Assembly (NCBI GenBank): GCA_964511185.1
Contig: CAZEDU010000018.1
Location: 1-54,082, forward strand
Length of the DNA: 54,082 nucleotides
Direction: 5' to 3'
Origin: CAZEDU01 sp964511185
GTDB lineage: Bacteria > Myxococcota > Myxococcia > Myxococcales > Myxococcaceae
Shown one piece after another: positions 1 to 7,752 of this stretch. Below the pieces are notes generated by a model, which made no database searches, had not been told where the DNA came from, and worked only from the letters and a program-made list of their open reading frames with translations. Position 1 is the first letter of the stretch. Each line of letters begins with the position of its first letter. The position numbers and the translations under genes are program-made.

Positions 1-1288
1 CGACTGCTCGATCTGCGATCAGGCCGGCGAGTGCAAGCTGCAGGACTACTACATGCGCTACGACTTCCGGCCGTCGCGGCTGGAGGGCGGCAAGGTCCTC
101 AAGTCGAAGCGCAAGGTGCTCGGCCCCACCGTGGTGCTCGATCAAGAGCGCTGCATTCTGTGCACCCGCTGCGTGCGCTTCATGAACGAGGTGCCGAAGG
201 AGCCGCAGCTCGGCGGGAACACCGTCGACATCTGCCCCGTCGGCGCGCTGCTCAACCGCGACTTCCGCTTCCGGGCGCGGGCCTGGTTCCTCTCGGCGGC
301 GCCGTCGGTCTGCACCGGGTGCTCGCGCGGCTGCAGCACCTTCGTCGACTTCATGGGGCAGGACACCTACCGCTACCGGCCCCGCGAGAACGAGGCGATC
401 AACAAGAGCTGGATGTGTGATCAGGGCCGGCTCTCGTACAAGTACCTCAACCGGCCGCGCGTGCTGAACGCGACCTTGGGCCGCGGGAGCGACCTGCGCG
501 AGGCGACCCGCGACGAGGCGCTCAAGATGGCGGCCCCCAAGCTCCACGCGTTCGCCGGCACGGCGGGCCTGGCGGTGCTCGCCTCGCCGGTCGCATCGAA
601 CGAGGACCTGCTCGCCGCGCTGACCTACGCGAAGAACGCGCTGCGCGTGTCGGCGGTGTACGTCGGCGGCCGGCCGGACGGCGAGGCCGACCACTACCTG
701 ATGACCGCGGACAAGAACCCCAACCGCAAGGGGCTGGAGTGGATCGCCGCCGGGCTGGGGCTTGCGCTCAAGCCGTTCGGCGAGTTGGAGACCGCGATCG
801 ACTCGGGCCAGGTGAAGGCGCTCTACGCCGTCGGCGGCGAGGTGCCGGTCGACCCCGCGCAGCTCGCCTCGCGCGCGGCGCGGCTCGAGCTGTTCGTGCT
901 GCAGACGTTCAACGAGACGCCGCTGCAGGCGCAGGCGCATGTGGTGCTGCCGGCGTCCCCTCACACCGAAGACGAAGGCAGCTTCGTGCAGGTCGACGGC
1001 ATCGCGCAGCGCTTCCGCAAGGCGTACCCGCCGCGCGGCGACAGCTGGCCGCACTGGAAGTGGGCCTGCGCGCTCTCGTCGCACGTGGGCGTGGAGATGG
1101 GCCACACGTCCGCGCGGGACGTCTTCCGGGCGCTCGCCGGGCAGGTGAAGGAGCTGGCCTCGTTCGACTTCGACGGGCAGGCGCCGGCCGCCCAGCGCCG
1201 GCCAGGCATCGAGCCGATGCCGACCTCCGCCGATGGGCGGCCCCCTGGGTATCGCGAGCTCGGCGCGCCGAGAGTGAGGGGCATCTAA
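1..1288 (+). CDS. nuoG: NADH-quinone oxidoreductase subunit G (3' part)
   Basis: Peripheral-arm subunit of complex I, carrying electrons from NADH through iron-sulfur clusters. The reading frame is open at the left edge (codons begin at base 2), so the N-terminus is missing. The first visible residues, CSICDQAGECKLQDYY, are the typical NuoG cluster-binding stretch. They are followed by a CxxCxxC motif (RCILCTRCVRF) with its CPVGAL partner, then CTGCSRGC and a distal MCDQGR, the cysteine pattern of the Mo/bisMGD 4Fe-4S domain that holds cluster N7. The remaining molybdopterin-oxidoreductase-like domain is short, about 280 residues to the stop, against over 600 in the E. coli protein. nuoH follows after 3 bp. 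Identification is firm; the small C-terminal domain appears to be a short-form NuoG rather than a frameshift, since the frame is clean to the stop. Confidence 0.93.
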   Translation, partial: DCSICDQAGECKLQDYYMRYDFRPSRLEGGKVLKSKRKVLGPTVVLDQERCILCTRCVRFMNEVPKEPQLGGNTVDICPVGALLNRDFRFRARAWFLSAAPSVCTGCSRGCSTFVDFMGQDTYRYRPRENEAINKSWMCDQGRLSYKYLNRPRVLNATLGRGSDLREATRDEALKMAAPKLHAFAGTAGLAVLASPVASNEDLLAALTYAKNALRVSAVYVGGRPDGEADHYLMTADKNPNRKGLEWIAAGLGLALKPFGELETAIDSGQVKALYAVGGEVPVDPAQLASRAARLELFVLQTFNETPLQAQAHVVLPASPHTEDEGSFVQVDGIAQRFRKAYPPRGDSWPHWKWACALSSHVGVEMGHTSARDVFRALAGQVKELASFDFDGQAPAAQRRPGIEPMPTSADGRPPGYRELGAPRVRGI

Positions 1289-1291
1289 GCC

Positions 1292-2683
1292 ATGCGCGCA
1301 CTGACCATCACCGCGGCGTTCGGCGTCATCCTCGGCGTGCTCTTCGGCGGCATGGCCGCGGCCTACGGGCTCGCGGGCTTGGCCGAGAGCCTCTCCCCGG
1401 GCTTGGGGCGGCTCACCAACATCCTGTTCCTGATGCTGCTGTTCGTCATGGTCATCGCGACCTTGCTCACGCTCGCCGAGCGCAAGTGGAGCGCGATGAT
1501 GCAGGACCGCATCGGGCCCAACCGGGCGCGGCTCGGCTTGCCGGGGCTGAAGGACAGCTCGCTCTTCGGCCTGCCGCACATCGCGGCGGACGTCCTGAAG
1601 ATGCTGACCAAGGAGGACTTCGTTCCGAAGTCGGCCAACAAGGTCCTCTTCACCTTGGGGCCGATCTTGGCGTTCGCGCCGGTCTTCGCGCTGTTCGCGA
1701 TCGTGCCGGCGGGGCCGTCGGTCACGGTCGGCGGCCAGATGGTCGACATGGTGGTGGCCACGCCCGACTTCGGCCTGCTCTTCATCTTCGCGATCGCGTC
1801 GCTGGCGGTGTACGGCACCTCGCTCGCCGGCTGGTCGTCGAACAACAAGTTCGCGCTCCTGGGCGGCGTGCGCGCGTCCTCTCAGATGATCAGCTACGAG
1901 GTCGCGCTCGGCCTGTCGCTGGTCGGCATGATGCTCGCCTTCGGTACGGTGAAGCTCGCGAGCGACCCGGGCGTGACCGAGGTCATCGGCGCGGCGGCGA
2001 ACACGCTCGGCCTCACCGACGCGCAGGCGCAGTACCTGTGGCGCTTCACCAGCGGCTTCGATCTCGGCGTGCCCGCGTGGGGCATCCTGCTGCAGCCGGT
2101 CGGCTTCGTGCTGTTCTTCGCGGCGGCCTTCGCCGAGACCAAGCGCGCCCCGTTCGACGTGCCGGAGGGTGAGTCGGAGATCATCGGCTACTTCGTCGAG
2201 TACTCCGGCATGAAGTTCGGCATGTTCATGATCTCGGAGTTCGTCGAGATCGTCGTGCTCTCGGGCGTGCTGGTCGCCATCTTCTTCGGCGGCTACCACC
2301 TACCGTTCGGCGAGGAGTGGCTGCGGAGCCTGCCGCTGTTCCAGGAGCACGGCTGGCTGCTCGGCGCGACGCTGGGCACCGTGTTCTGGATCAAGGTGCT
2401 CCTGCTGTGCTGGTTGCAGCTGGCGATTCGGTGGACGTTCCCGCGCTTCCGCTACGACCAGATCCAGGCGCTCGGCTGGAAGATCCTTCTGCCCGCGGGC
2501 CTGGCGAACGTGTTCCTCACCGGCGCGCTGGTGCTGTGGGACGGCTCCTACCGGATGCTGGCGCTCGTCGGCATGCTGGAGATCGGCATCGTCGCCGCGC
2601 TCACGCTCATCCCCCGGCGGGCCGCCGAAGCCGCCGACGCCCACGCCCCCGTGCCGCATGCCGCGCGCACGGCCCACCACTAG
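1292..2683 (+). CDS. nuoH: NADH-quinone oxidoreductase subunit H
   Basis: Membrane subunit of complex I that forms part of the quinone chamber and links the peripheral and membrane arms. Recognised by the AERKWSAMMQDRIGPNR segment near residue 65, GWSSNNKFALLGGVRASSQMISYE in the middle, and the highly conserved AETKRAPFDVPEGESE loop. Multiple hydrophobic helices run through the chain. At 463 residues it is longer than the usual 320-350. The extra length is an N-terminal hydrophobic extension, an insert between helices (about residues 225-255) and a His/Ala-rich tail. The ATG lies 3 bp after nuoG, so the two are co-transcribed. Confidence 0.95.
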   Translation: MRALTITAAFGVILGVLFGGMAAAYGLAGLAESLSPGLGRLTNILFLMLLFVMVIATLLTLAERKWSAMMQDRIGPNRARLGLPGLKDSSLFGLPHIAADVLKMLTKEDFVPKSANKVLFTLGPILAFAPVFALFAIVPAGPSVTVGGQMVDMVVATPDFGLLFIFAIASLAVYGTSLAGWSSNNKFALLGGVRASSQMISYEVALGLSLVGMMLAFGTVKLASDPGVTEVIGAAANTLGLTDAQAQYLWRFTSGFDLGVPAWGILLQPVGFVLFFAAAFAETKRAPFDVPEGESEIIGYFVEYSGMKFGMFMISEFVEIVVLSGVLVAIFFGGYHLPFGEEWLRSLPLFQEHGWLLGATLGTVFWIKVLLLCWLQLAIRWTFPRFRYDQIQALGWKILLPAGLANVFLTGALVLWDGSYRMLALVGMLEIGIVAALTLIPRRAAEAADAHAPVPHAARTAHH

Positions 2684-2697
2684 GTTTGCTCTCGACC

Positions 2698-3402
2698 ATG
2701 GCCTACTACAAGGCGAGCCAGAACCCGACCGAAGACATCCGCGAGCGGATGTACCTGCCCGAGCTCTTGCGCGGGCTCGCGGTGACCACCCGCCACTTCC
2801 TGCGGAACCTGTTCGGCGATCGCGACAAGAACACCAGCGTGGTGGACCGCAAGGGCACCAACCTGGTCTCGACGGTGCAGTACCCCGAAGAGAAGATGCC
2901 CTACCCCGAAGGCTACCGCGGGCTGCACCGGTTGGTGCCGCGCGAGGACGGCAAGCCGCGCTGCGTGGCCTGCTACATGTGCGCGACCGTCTGCCCGGCG
3001 CAGTGCATCTACATCGAGGCGGGTGAGTACGAGAAGGACGACCCCGCGTCGCAGTCGCGGGTGATCGAGAAGTTCCCCACCGCGTTCGTCATCGACGAGC
3101 TGCGCTGCATCGTGTGCGGGTTGTGCGTCGACGCGTGCCCCAAGGACGCGATTCGCATGGACACGTACGTGCACACGCCGTCGGAGTACAACCGGCAGAG
3201 CTTCGTCTACGACATCCCGAAGCTGCTCAAGGGGCCGCCGGTGACGCACCCGTCGGATCCTTGGTTCAAACGCGACGGCTCGGCCGCGCCGCACCACGTG
3301 CACAAGGAAGCGCACGCGCGCATCGGCGACGGGCTGCGCAAGGCGAACAAGATCGAAGTCGACACCCACAACCCGATTCCGGTGACCCGATTCCTCAAGT
3401 AG
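2698..3402 (+). CDS. nuoI: NADH-quinone oxidoreductase subunit I
   Basis: Peripheral subunit with two 4Fe-4S clusters (N6a, N6b) that hands electrons toward the quinone site. Two classical ferredoxin motifs are visible: CVACYMCATVCP near residue 90 and CIVCGLCVDACP near residue 140. The ATG start is 14 bp after the nuoH stop. The 234-residue length is larger than the roughly 180 of E. coli; the extra part is a C-terminal tail after the second cluster. The order nuoG-H-I is the standard one. nuoJ and later genes are not here: the next gene is an MFS transporter, so the rest of the nuo set must lie elsewhere. Confidence 0.95.
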   Translation: MAYYKASQNPTEDIRERMYLPELLRGLAVTTRHFLRNLFGDRDKNTSVVDRKGTNLVSTVQYPEEKMPYPEGYRGLHRLVPREDGKPRCVACYMCATVCPAQCIYIEAGEYEKDDPASQSRVIEKFPTAFVIDELRCIVCGLCVDACPKDAIRMDTYVHTPSEYNRQSFVYDIPKLLKGPPVTHPSDPWFKRDGSAAPHHVHKEAHARIGDGLRKANKIEVDTHNPIPVTRFLK

Positions 3403-3431
3403 GCGCCAGCTCGAGCCGGGGGATCAAAGGG

Positions 3432-4688
3432 GTGCTCGATGCCTTCGGCACCCCCTCGGCGCTGACGCTCTTCTTCTTCGGCTTCGGCTGCGGTCTGCCG
3501 TTCCTGCTGTTGGCGAGCACGCTCGCGACCTGGCTGCGCGAGATCGACATCGCGCTGCGGACCATCGGGCTCATCTACCTGGCCACGATGACGTACACCT
3601 TGAAGTTCGTCTGGGCGCCGATCATCGACCGCTCGCACCTCCCCGGGCTCGCCCTGCTCGGGCGGCGGCGCAGCTGGCTGGTCCCCTCGCAGCTCTTCGT
3701 GGTGGCCGGGCTCGCGGCGATGGCGTTCTTCGGCCCGACGACGTCGCTGCCCCTGTTCGTGGTCTTCGTCGCGGTCACCAGCTTCGCCGGCGCGACGCAG
3801 GACGCGGTGGTCGACGCCTACCGCATCGAGATCGCGCCCGTCGCCGCGCAGGCCGCGCTCGCCTCGACCTACACCCTGGGGTACCGCATCGGGCTCATCG
3901 CGAGCGGCGCGGGCGCCCTCTACCTGGCCGGCCGGGTCGGCTGGGATCGCGTCTACTACGCGATGGCGGCGCTGATGCTGGTTCCCTTCGTGGCGGCGCT
4001 GCTCGCCAAGGAGCCCTCGAGCGAGCGCGCCGTTCAGCGGCCCGGGCTGGCCCAGGCCTTCGTCTTGCCCTTCGCCGAGTTCTTCCGCCGCCAGGGGCCG
4101 GTGCTGGCCGTCGCGCTCTTGCTCTTCGTCGGCCTCTTCAAGCTGCCGGATCAAATGCTCGGGGTGATGACCAACCCGTTCTATTTGGACGTGGGTTACA
4201 CCAAAGACCAGATCGCGACGGTGTCGAAGGTCTACGGCGTGTGGATAGGAATCGCCGGCGCGTTCTTGGGCGGCGTTCTGGTGCCGACGCTCGGCCTGCG
4301 CTGGTCGCTCATCGTCGCGGCCCTGGGCGTGGCGCTGTCCAACCTGGTCTTCCTGGCGATGGCGGTGTACCCGGGGGAGCTCTGGGCCTTCATGCTCGCC
4401 ATCTCCGCGGACAACCTGTCGCAAGGGCTCGCGGGCACGACGCTGGTGGCGTTCCTCTCTTCGCTCACCAGCCGCGAGTTCACGGCGACGCAATATGCGC
4501 TGCTCAGCTCGCTCGCGAACCTGCCCGGCAAGTTGATCGGCGGCTTCTCCGGCTTCATGGTCGAGGCGTGGAGCTACCGCGGGTTCTTCATCTTCAGCTC
4601 GCTGTCGATCCTTCCGACCTTGATGCTGGCCGCCTGGTTGTGGCGTCAACCCAAGGCCTTCTCTCCCGCCCCGAGCCCTTCGCCCTGA
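3432..4688 (+). CDS. AmpG-like MFS transporter
   Basis: Predicted 12-helix major facilitator protein of about 418 residues. The opening (FGTPSALTLFFFGFGCGLPF), the early KFVWAPIIDR stretch and the central GATQDAVVDAYRIE segment are typical of the AmpG group, which imports anhydro-muropeptides released during wall turnover. The start is taken as the GTG at 3432, which leaves only a short polar leader before helix 1; the frame stays open further upstream inside nuoI, but that part is not transporter-like. murQ and anmK, two muropeptide-recycling genes, lie about 30 kb downstream, which fits a cell-wall recycling role, but the exact substrate is an inference from family. Confidence 0.8.
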   Translation: MLDAFGTPSALTLFFFGFGCGLPFLLLASTLATWLREIDIALRTIGLIYLATMTYTLKFVWAPIIDRSHLPGLALLGRRRSWLVPSQLFVVAGLAAMAFFGPTTSLPLFVVFVAVTSFAGATQDAVVDAYRIEIAPVAAQAALASTYTLGYRIGLIASGAGALYLAGRVGWDRVYYAMAALMLVPFVAALLAKEPSSERAVQRPGLAQAFVLPFAEFFRRQGPVLAVALLLFVGLFKLPDQMLGVMTNPFYLDVGYTKDQIATVSKVYGVWIGIAGAFLGGVLVPTLGLRWSLIVAALGVALSNLVFLAMAVYPGELWAFMLAISADNLSQGLAGTTLVAFLSSLTSREFTATQYALLSSLANLPGKLIGGFSGFMVEAWSYRGFFIFSSLSILPTLMLAAWLWRQPKAFSPAPSPSP

Positions 4689-4757
4689 AGGCTTGAAGTC
4701 ACCCGGCCTACCTTGTCCCCCTTTCTGTCGAAGGCCGGACGCCGATAGCCTTCTCGC

Positions 4758-5153
4758 ATGGCCCGCTACCGCCTCGCGGTGTGCAAAGGCGTCGACTGCC
4801 GCCGCATGGGGGCGGACCAAGTCGCGGCCGCCGCGCGCGAAGAGGTGCAGAAGGCGGGGCTTGCGCAGCAGTGCGAGGTGTACCGCGGCGGCTGCTACGG
4901 CTTGTGCCACTTAGGGCCGAACGTCGTGGTGCGCCCCGACGAGGGCAAGAAGCGCGACCCGCTCTCGCGTGAAGACTTTCAGCTGATGAATTGGCCGGGC
5001 GAGACGTACTACTGGGCGATGACACCGGAGAAGATCGCCCAAGTGATCTCCGAGCACATCCGCGACGGCCAGGCCGTGCAGGCGCTGATCGGCGACCCGA
5101 CGCGCGAGGACGATCTGCGCAAACAAGAGGAAGACAAGCAGTCCTCTGGGTAG
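4758..5153 (+). CDS. (2Fe-2S) ferredoxin-domain protein, thioredoxin-like fold
   Basis: Small soluble protein of 131 residues. It has the cysteine arrangement of the thioredoxin-like 2Fe-2S ferredoxins (relatives of NuoE): VCKGVDCRRMGA at the N-terminus, then CEVYRGGCYGLCHLGPNVVVRP. The region after residue 70 (NWPGETYYWAMTPEKIAQVI) matches the way these domains end, with a short helix against the sheet. It probably transfers electrons in the cytoplasm; the partner is unknown. It sits after the complex I genes but is separated from them by the transporter and by 69 bp, so I do not assign it to complex I. Confidence 0.75.
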   Translation: MARYRLAVCKGVDCRRMGADQVAAAAREEVQKAGLAQQCEVYRGGCYGLCHLGPNVVVRPDEGKKRDPLSREDFQLMNWPGETYYWAMTPEKIAQVISEHIRDGQAVQALIGDPTREDDLRKQEEDKQSSG

Positions 5154-5162
5154 CGGCTCGGG

Positions 5163-6062
5163 TCAACCCGCTTCGAGCGCGAGCTCCAGCCGACCTTCCA
5201 GCTTGAGCCGCAAGAGGTGCCCGGCGAAGCGCTCGGCCTCGTCCGCCGACAGCACCGAGCGCAGCGCGTCCTCCGCGGCGAGCTCCACCTCCATCACCGG
5301 CCCGCGCTGGCGCAGCACGAACAGGTCGGCCTCGCCGCCGGGGCTCGGCACCAGCGCCGGAATGACGCCCTTCACCGGCATGACCTCGCGGCGCTGCGTG
5401 ACGAGCGCCTTCAGCTCGCGCGGGCTCGGCCGCGTCTGCGTCACGCCCTCCTCGGCGTAGAGCACCGGAGGCTGCGTGGAGAGGTCGTCGGTGGCGTCGT
5501 CGAACAAGTAGCCGTACCGCGACGGCACGCTGCCGGTGAGCACGAAGAAGACCAAGACCGCCTCGTCCGCCGAGGGGCGCGCGAGGTGGAGGATGCGTCT
5601 CCCGCCGGCGAGCGGGCGGGGCATCAAGGTGAGCTTGGGCTTGAGCTTCTGGGCGAACCGCTCGACCCGCTCTCGCACCAGCGCCCGCGCTTCGTCGAGC
5701 GCGCGCGAGTAGGTCCGCTCGAGCTCCTGCTGCCGTTGCTCGAGCGCGTGACGCGCCTCGACCAGCTTGGCCTCGGCTTCGCGCTGAAACCGGTCGAGCC
5801 CGCCCCGCTTGGCAAGGGCTCCGCGCGCCGGCGCCTCGGGCGCGTCGCCGGCGGCCTTGACGGCGCCGACCAGGAAGGCGCCTTGATCCTCCAGCCGGCG
5901 GCGCTCGTCGGCCAGTTGGCGGGAGGCCGCCGCGTGCTCGAGCTTGAGCTCCAGCCACGCGGCGTACGCGCTCTCCAACGTCTCGAACGAGCGGGCGCGC
6001 GCAAGGGCCTCGGGCGCCGCCGCTCGCTTCTTCTTGACACCAGCCCGGGCCCGCTTCGCCAC
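5163..6062 (-). CDS. coiled-coil protein of unknown function
   Basis: A 299-residue soluble protein with no family I can name; it starts on GTG. A basic N-terminus (KRARAGVKKKR) is followed by charged heptad-like helices (about residues 30-145, rich in Glu, Arg, Ala) predicted to form a coiled coil. A globular C-terminal half contains short hydrophobic strands (AVLVFFVLTGSVPSRYGYLF). No signal peptide or membrane helix is seen. It is the last gene of a minus-strand run of envelope-associated genes and ends 9 bp from the convergent ferredoxin-like gene. Codon usage matches its neighbours, so it is a real, probably lineage-restricted gene. Confidence 0.6.
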   Translation of the reverse strand: MAKRARAGVKKKRAAAPEALARARSFETLESAYAAWLELKLEHAAASRQLADERRRLEDQGAFLVGAVKAAGDAPEAPARGALAKRGGLDRFQREAEAKLVEARHALEQRQQELERTYSRALDEARALVRERVERFAQKLKPKLTLMPRPLAGGRRILHLARPSADEAVLVFFVLTGSVPSRYGYLFDDATDDLSTQPPVLYAEEGVTQTRPSPRELKALVTQRREVMPVKGVIPALVPSPGGEADLFVLRQRGPVMEVELAAEDALRSVLSADEAERFAGHLLRLKLEGRLELALEAG

Positions 6063-6084
6063 GGACCGATGCTACCGCCAAACG

Positions 6085-6375
6085 TCAAATCGCGCGCGGC
6101 GGGCGATCGCTCTGCGACATCGCCGGCGGGAACTGGCCGGCCATCTGGTCGGGGCCGCCGGTGATGCGCTCGCGCAGGTTCTGCCGCAGCTCGTTGCCGC
6201 TCTTCGGGGCGAACAAGAGCCCGATGCCCGCGCCGACCAGCATGCCCACGCCGAACACGCCGACGGTGCCGATCAGGTAGTCGGACGTGGTGCGCTTGGT
6301 CTCCAGGCCCAGGTAGTCGAGCAGAGCGTCGCGATCGATGCCCTTGAGCGCCTTCAGCTTGTTCATGTTCCACAT
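6085..6375 (-). CDS. YtxH-like small membrane protein
   Basis: A 96-residue protein with one glycine-rich transmembrane segment (IGTVGVFGVGMLVGAGIGLLFAPKSG) followed by a basic/acidic helix (NELRQNLRERI). The G-x-G-x-GLLFAPKSG pattern is the signature of YtxH/GvpP-type stress proteins. The start has a good ribosome site (AAGGAG about 8 bp before the ATG). It lies in a row of small single-helix proteins that probably form one operon. The role is likely envelope stress or cell-surface stabilisation; this is a family-level inference. Confidence 0.7.
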   Translation of the reverse strand: MWNMNKLKALKGIDRDALLDYLGLETKRTTSDYLIGTVGVFGVGMLVGAGIGLLFAPKSGNELRQNLRERITGGPDQMAGQFPPAMSQSDRPPRAI

Positions 6376-6389
6376 GGCGGACCTCTCCT

Positions 6390-6761
6390 TTAAGTCGACG
6401 ACGGCGGTGAACGGTTGGACTCGGTGGCCTGCGTGTAGCCGCGCACCGCGCCATCGAGCATGGCGAGGAGCTCGTCCTTGACGAGCGGGATGGCGGCGAG
6501 CCGCAGACCGAGCTTGAAGAGACGGCCCGTGGCGGGCGTGAACAGCCCGCCTCCCAGCACGTAGCCGACGCCCGCGGCGATCGCGAGCATGCGGTACGGG
6601 TGGCGCCGAACCCGGCCGCTCAGATCGAGAAAGTCGTTGAGCTCGTTCATCGTGCCTTTTGCCTCGGTGAAGAGGGCGCGCGCGGACTCGCTCAGGTTCT
6701 CCACCCGCTGTCCGACCTGAGTGCTCGCGTGCCGGTTGTGCCCGTTGCCTTGCGGTTCCAT
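6390..6761 (-). CDS. small membrane-anchored protein of unknown function
   Basis: A 123-residue protein starting at the ATG preceded by TGGAGC. The N-terminal half is a polar amphipathic helix (residues about 14-45). The middle has a hydrophobic, glycine-rich segment (MLAIAAGVGYVLGGGLF) preceded by the basic motif RRHPYR. That topology, a cytoplasmic helix then an RxxP and Gly-rich anchor, resembles the DUF883/ElaB/YqjD group, although here a second amphipathic region follows the anchor. The YtxH-like gene begins 14 bp downstream. Confidence 0.6.
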   Translation of the reverse strand: MEPQGNGHNRHASTQVGQRVENLSESARALFTEAKGTMNELNDFLDLSGRVRRHPYRMLAIAAGVGYVLGGGLFTPATGRLFKLGLRLAAIPLVKDELLAMLDGAVRGYTQATESNRSPPSST

Positions 6762-6793
6762 CGGCGCTCCAGTTCTTGGACGGCTTGAGAAGG

Positions 6794-7000
6794 TCAATCG
6801 CGCGAGACGAGCTTTCCGACCACGTAGCCGACGGCGAGCGCGGCGATCAGCGCCGTGCCCGGGCGCTCGCGCACGAACGACACCACGCGGTGATTCCAGT
6901 CCTGGAGCGCGGCGCGGGCCTGCTCCACCTGCGGCCCCATGCGCTCCTGCAGCTCGCGGGCGCGGGCCTGAAAGTCGTGCTGCGCGTTCTCGTAATTCAT
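6794..7000 (-). CDS. ElaB/YqjD (DUF883)-like small membrane protein
   Basis: A 68-residue protein made of one long amphipathic helix (residues 1-45, Glu/Gln/Arg rich) and a C-terminal membrane anchor preceded by VRERPGTALIAALAVGYVVGKL. The R-x-x-P-x(2)-A-L-x-A-A-L-A-x-G-Y-x-x-G pattern is the hallmark of ElaB/YqjD proteins, tail-anchored inner-membrane proteins linked to stress and ribosome association in E. coli. A strong GGAGGA site lies 7-8 bp before the ATG. The paralogue-like neighbour at 7037-7243 has the same architecture. Confidence 0.65.
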   Translation of the reverse strand: MNYENAQHDFQARARELQERMGPQVEQARAALQDWNHRVVSFVRERPGTALIAALAVGYVVGKLVSRD

Positions 7001-7036
7001 CGGCGGTTCCTCCAGTGACGTTGTCGTTCCTTCTCT

Positions 7037-7243
7037 TCATCTGCGGCGGCGCGCTAGCAGCCACCCCACCGCGAAGGCGCCGAGCAACAGCGCGGCCGGC
7101 CTGCGGCGAACCCATTCGGTGAGGCTGCTGCGCCAGGCCACTTCGTGCCGGACGTCGCGGGCGGCGCGCATCAGCCGCGAGCGGGCGTGCGCGATCTCGC
7201 GTCGAACCTCGTCTGCATTCACAGGATCCGGGTAGAACGCCAT
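7037..7243 (-). CDS. DUF3618-like small membrane protein
   Basis: A 68-residue protein. Its N-terminal EVRREIAHARSRLMRAARDV resembles the DUF3618 helix (the I-x(2)-x-R-x-x-L pattern), followed by WVRRRPAALLLGAFAVGWLLARRRR, a membrane anchor with a basic end. The architecture mirrors the ElaB-like gene next to it. It starts at ATG with AAGGA upstream. It belongs to the same minus-strand cluster of small anchored proteins. Confidence 0.6.
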   Translation of the reverse strand: MAFYPDPVNADEVRREIAHARSRLMRAARDVRHEVAWRSSLTEWVRRRPAALLLGAFAVGWLLARRRR

Positions 7244-7258
7244 CGGCTTGTGTCCTTG

Positions 7259-7696
7259 TCAGCGGCCGTCCACGGGCGGCCCGACGGCGGCCAAGGCGCG
7301 GGCGCTCTGCGAGAGCTCGCGCAAGGAGTCATCGAAGAGCGGCGGGCGCGCGCGCAGCAGCGCCCAGCGCAGCCCCACCGCGCCGGCCAGGACGTGCAGC
7401 GCCGCCAGGAGCGCCAGCGTCGCCACCGCGGGAACCGTGGGCGCCAGCGCGACCGTGAGGGCGGCGCAGGCCAAGAGGTCGCCGGCGGTGAGCACGAGCG
7501 AGAAGAGCACGACCGCGCCGGTGCGCTGGGCGAGCGCCTCGACGCCCTGCTTCGCCTCGATGCGCAGGAGCTTGCCGTGCTCCGAGACGAGCACGGCGAA
7601 CGACTCGGCCAGCTCGGTGAAGGTGCGCGAGACGGAGGTCGCCCCCGGGGGTTGACGATTCGACGAAGCGGGCGTGTTCGAGGTGGGGTCGCGCAT
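7259..7696 (-). CDS. phage-holin-superfamily membrane protein (YqjE-like)
   Basis: A 145-residue protein with a polar N-terminus, a helix around SFAVLVSEHGKLLRIEAKQGVE, then two to three hydrophobic helices (VLFSLVLTAGDLLACAALTVALAP and AVATLALLAALHVLAGAVGL). The helix before the first membrane span and the two-span layout match the holin 3_6 / YqjE family, which despite its name is usually chromosomal and unrelated to lysis. No phage genes surround it. The ATG at 7696 has no clear ribosome site and the frame is open further upstream, so the start is uncertain. It heads the row YqjE-like, DUF3618-like, ElaB-like, anchored protein, YtxH-like. Confidence 0.6.
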   Translation of the reverse strand: MRDPTSNTPASSNRQPPGATSVSRTFTELAESFAVLVSEHGKLLRIEAKQGVEALAQRTGAVVLFSLVLTAGDLLACAALTVALAPTVPAVATLALLAALHVLAGAVGLRWALLRARPPLFDDSLRELSQSARALAAVGPPVDGR

Positions 7697-7752
7697 GTTC
7701 GGGGTCGGGCAACGCGGCCAAGCTAGGCACCCGACCTCGGGGCGACAACCCG

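Noticed and set aside
7259..7696. Holin-like protein as a sign of prophage
   Set aside because: No phage structural, integrase or lysis genes are nearby. The family is mostly chromosomal (YqjE-like), and its neighbours are envelope genes.
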